64,000 bases of DNA from Dirofilaria immitis (Eukaryota > Nematoda > Chromadorea > Rhabditida > Onchocercidae). The stretch spans positions 3,534,001 through 3,598,000 of the forward strand of contig JAKNDB010000110.1 of NCBI GenBank assembly GCA_024305405.1, written 5' to 3'. This document shows positions 52,131 to 64,000 of the stretch, one piece after another; the first letter of the stretch is position 1, and each line of letters begins with the position of its first letter. Position numbers and translations under genes: made by a program. Below the pieces are notes generated by a model. That model was not told where the DNA came from. It saw nothing but the letters and a program-made list of their open reading frames with translations, and did not search any database.

Positions 52131-53799
52131 TCATACAGCTTCCTGTTTCAGCTTTTCAATTTGCTTTCGGGTAAACTGGGCATCTTGTATAATAAGTGTA
52201 CTCATTGTAGCATCCATAATAATTTTCGGAATATTTTTCTCCTTAAAATCTACGCACATCACGTAGTCCACAATGGTTTTTGCAGAATCTTCAGGACAAA
52301 CTCGGAAGCGTCCACCAGCAAGTATTATATGTCCTCTGAAACATGTTATATATCGCATAAATATGATATTTACCAAAGATTCATGTAAACAATGCTCTAA
52401 TAACTAAGCTAAAATATAATTTAAGATTAATAAAATAGATTTAAAAAGTAGTAAATTTCCAAATTTAGAAGGTATTTTAAAATTGATAATCGTTTTTATT
52501 TATACATAAAAAGCAAGGAAAAACAGAGAATTCGTAATCTTGATATGAATAACCGAATTTTCTGGGGATTATGCTCCGCACCCAAAAATCAAAGCTTCGT
52601 GCCGCTTCAAGAATTTCATCACCAGAACTGCGGAACGTGCGACACATTAAGAATTCTCGTCCTTTAATTGTTGCGAAGTCTTTCATTGCATACTGAAACA
52701 AATTATTATTTAGATTCAATAATTTAAAGAAAAATAAAAATTGAAATTTGCAAAAAGTGACATAAATCTTCTCACTTTTTAAAATTTGACAATTCTGAAT
52801 TTTCGTTTTATAAATCCCCGTGGAATCGTTAATTGTTTATTTGTCTCTACTATTCTTGTTAATATATATGGATATTTATTTTCCTATGATAATGATTCAG
52901 CTGTCTAACAGACGCCTATCGGCCATTTTGCTGATCAAATTCGGTCGTATACTGTAATTGAATTGTAAATGCAAGCAATTTCAAACACTTCAAATATTTA
53001 CATAAACAACATCCATATTGGGTGATAAATCGTCAATAATCTTAACATGTGAGATATTCTTATTATATTTCGCAATGTCGGCAAAGTTTTCCCAATGTTC
53101 CGCGAAACATGGCTGTAGTGGAAAATCGAATACAGTCTGTAAGAAAAGGAAAAGGAAAAATAATAACAGTATTGATGATTTTATTTAGCAATAGTTTCGT
53201 TTTACAGTATGCAGTAAAACCAGAAATATCTTTTACAGTATGAAGTAAAGCTAAAAAATATTCAAAAAAAAAAAACGTAAAATTTAAAACCTTCCTAATG
53301 TTAATTCAAAACCTTCCTAATGTTAATTTGAATTAATTCAAAATCAAATCACTCACATTATAATAAAATTCAAAAAATCCAGCACTTAAAATAAAGGACA
53401 AAAAAAAAAAAAGAAAAAGAAAATTGGAAAAAATACCCTCATGGTGAAAATTTTTCCTATTGCATAATATTTTGAGAAAACAATATCATTTTTGTTAGCA
53501 CTTTTTGCTTCCATCCATCACGACTCTCGAAATCGGGCATGTTGACCAATTCCATCATATCTTGCAATGCATCGTTGGCAAGTCTTATTCCCTCCGCATA
53601 CTTCAATTTTTTTTTTATTATAAATAAAATTATTCATAGAAATTAAAATATCTAAAAATCGTAGAATTTGTTAAAATCTTTAATGCAGTTGTAAATGTAA
53701 TATTTTAATTCAAAAGTAATCAAAAAAAAAAACACTAACTTTCTCGACACTTGTTGGGATGATATTCAGAACATTTGCGGGAGTTATTACTGTAGCCAT
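52131..53799 (-). CDS. START-domain lipid-transfer protein
   Basis: Five exons (complement): 53740-53799, 53502-53600, 53002-53136, 52525-52692, 52131-52335, about 223 aa, essentially one StAR-related lipid-transfer domain without an added membrane anchor or targeting domain. Diagnostic blocks: W..K (exon 2), FAEHWENFADIAKYNKNISH then VKIIDDLSPNMDVVY (exon 3), FATIKGREFLMCRTFRSSGD (exon 4), and GHIILAGGRF...YVMCVDFKEKNIPKIIMDATM ending QIEKLKQEAV (exon 5). START domains bind sterols, phospholipids or ceramide in a hydrophobic cavity; the ligand cannot be inferred here. The start is the first ATG in frame (MATVITPANVLNI). Exons 1-4 keep phase 0, but exon 5 begins in phase 2 and the region before it (after SFDF) fits the family poorly, so exon 4 probably contains one or two base errors. 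Confidence 0.75.
53286..53328. repeat. 21-bp direct duplication
   Basis: AAAACCTTCCTAATGTTAATT occurs at 53286-53306 and again at 53308-53328, in intron 2 of the START gene. Confidence 0.9.
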
Positions 53800-56700
53800 T
53801 TTAATTTTGATCTATTTAGACGGAAGTTATTTATTAAATTCATTTTATGAATTGTTAAATGTATTGCATGATTCACGATAGTTTACATTTCACGACAATT
53901 CATCATGTTAGGGTGCAAAGATCAAAATAAGGATAATGTTTACGTAACAGTATCAGAATCATTTCACAATTATTTTTTGCTCGTGTTTAGTGATATTGAA
54001 ATTTGATATAATTAGAAGATGTGTAACGACATCGATGTTTGTTAAATAATTTAACAAATGACATTTAGAAGGAAACACGTACGTGTTCAATACACGGTTA
54101 CGCTAAATTAATAATTAATAATCTAATTATATATTATTTGCAATTTCTAAATTCCCCTAATGAATTTCTTCTCCTTCACCATAAATAACTAATTGGTGGG
54201 AAAAAAGAAAATGGTGGAAAACAAAAGAATAATATCAAATCTATCAGATACTCGTTTAACAGTCGATCATATAATCCTTCCAGTTGACATGAGCCGATTG
54301 CAATGAATTTTAGAAATCGGAGAAATGAGTTTATAATTATTCATAAGAAAAAATTCGAGTGGAATCTTTTTATGAAATTTTTTTTCTTTACAAATTTTGA
54401 AAACAGCAATCGTAATCAAAGTACATCTTACTGAAATAAATATAAGTAAACAAAATAATGATAAAAAGAAAAGTGCTGCTTTTGCAAGCTATATATGTAT
54501 GAATTTTTGGTAATAGCGTAATTTAATATAATGGCAAAAACTTCTCAACACCCTTTTTCCTTTGTTTTTGTTTTCTTTTTTTTGTCGAAAAAAAAATGCA
54601 CTGGACGACAAGACACAAAAAATTCATACAAAAATTTCATGAAGTTGTGACAAGCAAAATCAAAATATATAAGGTGTGAATATAAATGAGAGAGAGAAAA
54701 AAAAAAACGAGAACCTGAAATAAGAATTAACAACAAACAGGTACAAGGAGTTAAATAAAATGGAAAAAGAAAAGAAAAAAATTGCTTAATTGAACTTGAT
54801 TTATTTTTTAACTTAATATACATTGTATTATAACAAAAGAAAACGAAGCAACTAGATCAGTTCCATCGAAATGACTTCCGTCTTTTATATTAACTAACTC
54901 TGTAATCTATATGTTGAACAAAATGGAATAATAAAAATTTGAACTGATGAGGGAAAATGATAAAATACAGATAAGGATGCATGATATTTGTTCGGAATAG
55001 TTAAATGATGCGCAACCGAGTTTTAATTAATTAAATATGTAATGAATGGGTAAGAGAGTGGATAAGAGTGGAGGAAAAAATAAAAATGAGAAAATGTTAG
55101 GGAAGCAAAAAGTTTGAAAATGTAATTTCAATCGCTTGAAGATTTTATAACCCAACCTTTCATTGTTACCGCGATTAGTAATACAATTGTCCTTGCTTTA
55201 TTTCTGTTAATATAACTACTATAGTATGCAATATAAAGAACCGGAAAATTGGGGATGATAAATTCTCTGCAATCATACATCTTCGCCTAATTATTTTAAC
55301 CCTTTTGCTTTTAGACTTTTTTTTTTTTTTTTAAATTTCTTTTCATCAATCTTCATAATTTCAATTGCTACAGTGATTCAATCTAAAATTATAATCATTT
55401 TGATTTAAAAAAAAAAAAAGAAAGAACGAAAAATGTCAAAATCTAAAACTGACAGTTTGAAAATGAATGCATTAATTAATCTTTATAATGTATATAATAG
55501 AGAAATTAATATGATATAGTACTAGAAAGGAATTTTCCACTTATTCATAATATATTAACAATTTGAAATTTTTAAATTCGAAACTTTCATGTTTGTACCA
55601 TTAATCCATGCTAACGCATTTCTTTTATTATTTTAACTTTTGATCTATAAATATCATCTTTTGAAATAAGAAATGCAAAAGGCAAATAAAAGTCAACAAT
55701 TTTTCATGTCCATCAACTAAATTGCATGGTATGGCATCTTGCAAACTATAGGGAAAGATAATTGAACAATATTAACGAAATATTTCTTTGAATTCAATTT
55801 AAAGTTCAAAAAATATTTGAGAAAGTTCACTACAATAAACTGAAATCACATTATGCAATGCACAATGCATTAACTTTTGCGAATAATAAATAAGATACAA
55901 TAATATACTCGGAGTTTTGATGTAAAAAATCTGTATAATTTATTTTGTGTTAATCAATTTTGATAAATTGAATTGTTAATTTTGCATCGATAATTTCCCA
56001 CTTAAATATAATCAAGCGATGGATCAATTCCTTTATCTTAAATTTTTGAAACAAACTATTACATGCTTGATATGATTATTAAATAATTTTGCATTCACTT
56101 TGTTCATATGAATGTTAAAGTTGATTTTAAAATATTTTTAACAAAAAATGATAAAATCAATTTATATCAGTTACAACCTTCGTTAACCATCTTACCCAGC
56201 TTTATAAACATTAAAGAGAAGCTTTTAAAGACTTTTATATATCAATGAAAATTTATCATCTGAAAAGGTATTAGTTGATCAGTGCGATAGTGATAGTGAT
56301 ATCGTTTATATATATCTAAATTCTTCTACTTATATTTTGATAGACAATTCTCCTATATTTTCGTATGTTCCACTCTTGATGCACTCAAAATTTGGTATTA
56401 TCCCACTTACATCAAAAGTTGAAAACCTAAATAGATTACTAATCCTCTTTTTTGTATCATTTCCAGCAGTAAACATGCAGTAAATCGTCCAGCGAAAATT
56501 ATTGACATATCAAAACTAAATATTCGTTAAAAACTTGAAATAAGTAAATTCCTTCACGATAATTCTGACTATCGATAGTATAAGAGTGAATTTAAATGAA
56601 ATAGTTGATTGATAGTTTGATATTATCAACATCTTTAAACTTCTTGAATTCTTAAATTTATTTGTGAAAGGTAGATCCTAAGTAATTTAGGTGTGGAAAT

Positions 56701-57919
56701 GATTGAATTTTAATTATTTTAAATAGAAAGATAAGGAATAAAGATGTCACCACTAAACTATATATTATAATTGCATTTAATCTATTTTGTTTCATTATGT
56801 ATGAATGTTTAAAGTGAATAAGAATCAGGAAAACTATTCCTCATAATAGTCATACGATGATTTTTAAATCAATTATAATAAGATGGAAGAAACAGAAGAT
56901 TTAATTTTAACATCATAATAAGATGAAAGAAACAGAAGAACCCCAACAAAAAGCTGTCATATTTCGAGATGGTCAGAGATGATGTCATTGTGGAAGAATA
57001 GATTTGATTAAAGTGGACATTATTTAATCAGTGGTTAATCAAAGTTTTAAATATTTCATACGATGATTAATTAATTGTCGGAAATAACAGAAAAAGCCAA
57101 AATTTGATTTTCTTTCGGAATTTCGAGTTCTTTTTCAGAAAACAATTTTTTGTCAGAGTTACCTCTTTTATGCTTTACTTTGTCTAAAACCAGTAAAATT
57201 TTTTCACATGGAAACTTTATATATGGGTAATACTATGGAGTTTTGGAATGTAATATTTCAGAAGAGAGAGAGACTTTCAGTTTATTGATATGTATCCACT
57301 TCTTTTCAGATTTCATTTATTAATAATCATTAAATGTATTCTTATTATTATTAGCTGAATTATCTTCCAAAAAAAAAAAAGAAATCGATAAGGGTATAGA
57401 ATTTAATTTATGAAACTAATTTTCCCACTTTTTTTCTTAAGAATATAAGGCAAAGAATAATGCTTTAATTCACACGATATTTTGATATCAGATAATATAT
57501 CATGACATAAATATCAACTGTATCATTAAAAAAATGTTAATGAATGGAATGGATTTCGTTTTGTGAAATTAGTCATGAAAGATGTTAAGAATGAATAGAA
57601 GAATCAGTTCGTTAACTTTTAAACTGATTGATAAAGATAACATAGGGCTATGCTTAGTAAGTAAAATCTCGAATGTCACAAAAGCTACAATTAAGCTTCA
57701 GTAAAGTCTAGAAATCATATTTGACAAAATGATTAAAGAGAATGGTACCCAACTTTTAAAAATATAATCATTTTGTCGAATAAGCCTTGCAAAATATAGT
57801 TCGATTAAGGCATAAAGAATGATAATATAATCCCGATGAATTCAGGTAAAAGAAATTGGTTAACTATAAAGATACTATATCATCAATGAATAAATGGTTA
57901 AAACAAATTGCAGAGATGT

Positions 57920-57948
57920 GAATTAAACGGGAAAACCCCGTTTAATTC
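57920..57948. repeat. Perfect 12-bp hairpin
   Basis: GAATTAAACGGG, loop AAAAC, then CCCGTTTAATTC. It stands alone in AT-rich intergenic DNA with no T run after it and no gene end nearby on either strand. Confidence 0.85.
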
Positions 57949-58895
57949 TCATATAGAATAAATTAGAATCAGAAATAAACCGACAGTGTAATAAGACTAG
58001 ATTAACGATGAATTAACCGGTTCAGAAAGCTTCCCACAACGATGTTAATCTTCTAGCGGAGAAGATGGAAAGATTAGTGCATATCCAAATATTATCTTTA
58101 TTAACATCAGTATATACTTCGGAACATCATATACTTTTTGATTTAATAAACTATTTTAATACGTGAAGCTTCTCGATTCTTTCTAATTTCTTGCAATACG
58201 CATTAAAAGTTCATTTTACGCTATAATAAAAGTCATTCAATATATCCGTTAGAAAGTCATAACTTCCTGATAGACACTTTTTCGAAAGATATCTTTCATT
58301 CCATAATTTCAGGGAGAAAAAACCTTCTTGATATTACATATTCATCGCATATCTTTTTTTTTTTTATCATATTAGCATATAAATTAGCATTATTAAAATA
58401 TTGATCCAATCATAGAAATCATAATTTGCGAAGATATCATCAATCTGAACTGTTAGGAATGTCAAAGGTCAATGGATAGAAGGTAATAAGCTCATTTCTG
58501 CTGATTTTCAAGGTTCGACTGTTGTTCTATTGATGTTCATACCTATCGTATTCCTTATTATATTTTTATTTCCTTCAAACTTTTATTTCATTTAATATTT
58601 GAAAGTTAAATTTTTCTTCTCATAAATGGCAAGAAGCAAAGAAAAAATATGAGAAAAGATGCTTGAAAAGGAGGAGATTTTCTTGAAATAAAAATTTCTC
58701 AAACAATATAATCAATAACTTCTCTATTCTCTCTTTTCCGGTAACCTCGGATATACTCTAGCATAATTCCCTCATCGTTTATCCTTCTGTCGTAAAGTTG
58801 AAATGAATAGGAAAAATAAACGCTCCCTCACAACACCAATAATTTTTCAAACGTCATCTATCAAGATGCCCACGCACACCTTACTCTCACGCAGA

Positions 58896-58996
58896 AACAC
58901 ACACACACACTCACACACACACACAACACACACACACACACACACACATATACATACACACATACACATACATACATACATACATGCATACATGCA
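58896..58996. repeat. (CA)n/(CATA)n microsatellite
   Basis: Interrupted CA repeat followed by CATA and CATG repeats. The apparent His/Thr-rich and Cys/Val-rich open frames on the two strands are products of the repeat. Confidence 0.95.
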
Positions 58997-59603
58997 CTTT
59001 TTCCTCTTCCTTTCTTATCTGCTCCTCTCCATAATCGGCAACTTTCATCAACATTTAGAGCGTCTTTTAATGGTGTCATCCACATCGATCCATGGCATTG
59101 CGGATTATTATTCAGCGTATCGACTCATAGTGTGTAGTTTTCAGCTTCGTATCGTTCCTAGTTGAATGAGGAAACAGAGAAGGAATGATTATGAGGGAGT
59201 GTATGCTTATTATTTTGTAACGATTAGTGAGAAAAGAAGTAAAGAAGATTAGACAACGATAGGATCAAAAGTGGGTAGGGCAACATGCAGTGGCGATAAA
59301 GCAGCAAAAGCGCGAGGTGCGGGAGGAATCTGCTGTGGTTGACAAGGCCGGTAGAAGGCTTTAACGTGCAACGTTTACGTCCGTTGGCTTGACGACACGT
59401 GCGACGCGCACGGTGGCGGTGGCGAAACGTTACTTGTTGCCGCGAGATTAACCTGACGACGAGAACTAGAAAAGTGGAGCTTACTCGTGTGGGTGGTTAG
59501 TGGCGGTAGTTGGTGGCAGTGGTGGTGATAACACATCGGCGTGTATGTGTGTGCGTGTGTATGTATATGTACGTTCATAGCGGCGCAATATTCGCAAGCC
59601 GGC

Positions 59604-59684
59604 GACGGGAAACGTGTGCGCCTACGCTGTGACGGAAAACCTGTGCGCCAACGCCGTAGCGGGGAACGTGTACGCTTACGCCGC
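59604..59684 (+). repeat. Three 27-bp imperfect repeats, Arg-rich in one frame
   Basis: Units 59604-59630, 59631-59657 and 59658-59684 read DGKRVRLRC, DGKPVRQRR and SGERVRLRR in the same frame as the hpk-1 start region. They lie in the GC-rich stretch. No in-frame ATG precedes them, so they are either 5' UTR or part of an N-terminal extension spliced from an upstream exon. Confidence 0.75.
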
Positions 59685-59756
59685 GATAGAAGCAGTCAAG
59701 TCTCTTGCATCGGGACAAGCAGTTTTGACGGCATTCACGTTGGGGTTTTTCTTGGT

Positions 59757-63843
<4,087 letters not shown>

Positions 63844-64000
63844 TGATGTTTTTAGAATTTTCCTAACATGCTAACTGAATAAAATTTACATAGCATAAAA
63901 AGCAGCATCAAGTTTCATGCTTCAATATTATGAATTACCAGCTTACAGTGTAGTTACCTAACTGCAAGTTGGTGTCTTACTGCACGTTTGTTGTGCTATT

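Larger units (their letters stand above)
53800..59756. other. Intergenic region between START and hpk-1 genes
   Basis: The START and hpk-1 genes diverge from here, so both promoters lie in it. AT-rich to about 58800, with no convincing exon. It then holds a CA/CATA microsatellite and, from about 59270, an unusually GC-rich stretch just before the first hpk-1 exon. A 12-bp hairpin lies at 57920-57948. Confidence 0.55.

Noticed and set aside
58803..59165. Open frames rich in His/Thr (plus) and Cys/Val (minus)
   Set aside because: They are translations of the CA/CATA microsatellite with no splice context or domain.

Overview
The window looks like part of a nematode chromosome. It is strongly AT-rich, intron-rich and full of dinucleotide microsatellites, and introns end in TTTCAG or TTTTAG. 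The genes belong to families typical of nematodes: a subgroup V (NAS-type) astacin, a many-module peritrophin-A (CBM14) protein, a single HIPK/HPK-1 kinase and a STAR-family KH protein. Introns of up to several kb together with this AT content fit a clade III (spirurid/filarial) parasite. That placement is inference; nothing in the sequence names the species.

Layout. 1-8771: no gene recognised, simple repeats. 8772-12069 (+): an acidic, Ser-rich orphan protein in about seven exons, one of them only 14 nt. 13256-22918 (+): a secreted astacin metalloprotease (signal peptide, prodomain, catalytic domain, EGF-like, CUB, Thr-rich linker, TSP1) in twelve exons. A foldback element lies in its intron 3, and a complete STAR/KH RNA-binding gene (17871-19066, minus) is nested in its intron 7. 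26074-34695 (+): a Fringe glycosyltransferase in eight exons. 37050-51345 (+): a very large secreted chitin-binding protein of about 45 exons and about 27 six-cysteine CBM14 modules, with a likely glycosaminoglycan attachment site and remnants of decayed modules in its introns. 52131-53799 (-): a START-domain lipid-binding protein. 59757-63785 (+, running off the end): the N-terminus and first part of the kinase domain of a HIPK orthologue (hpk-1).

The genes are not an operon: they are widely spaced, on both strands, and have unrelated jobs. The astacin suits cuticle remodelling at moulting. The CBM14 protein suits an eggshell or other chitin matrix. Fringe modifies Notch-type EGF repeats in the Golgi. 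The kinase and the KH protein are regulatory.

A technical theme runs through the window. At least a dozen conserved exons in all seven genes read correctly only if one base is restored, nearly always in an A, T, C or G run. This looks more like homopolymer under-calling in the assembly than independent pseudogenisation. One exception is an extra base inside the zinc-binding HExxH motif of the astacin. Exon coordinates were derived by hand from splice signals, reading phase and domain consensus, and have not been tested against transcripts.
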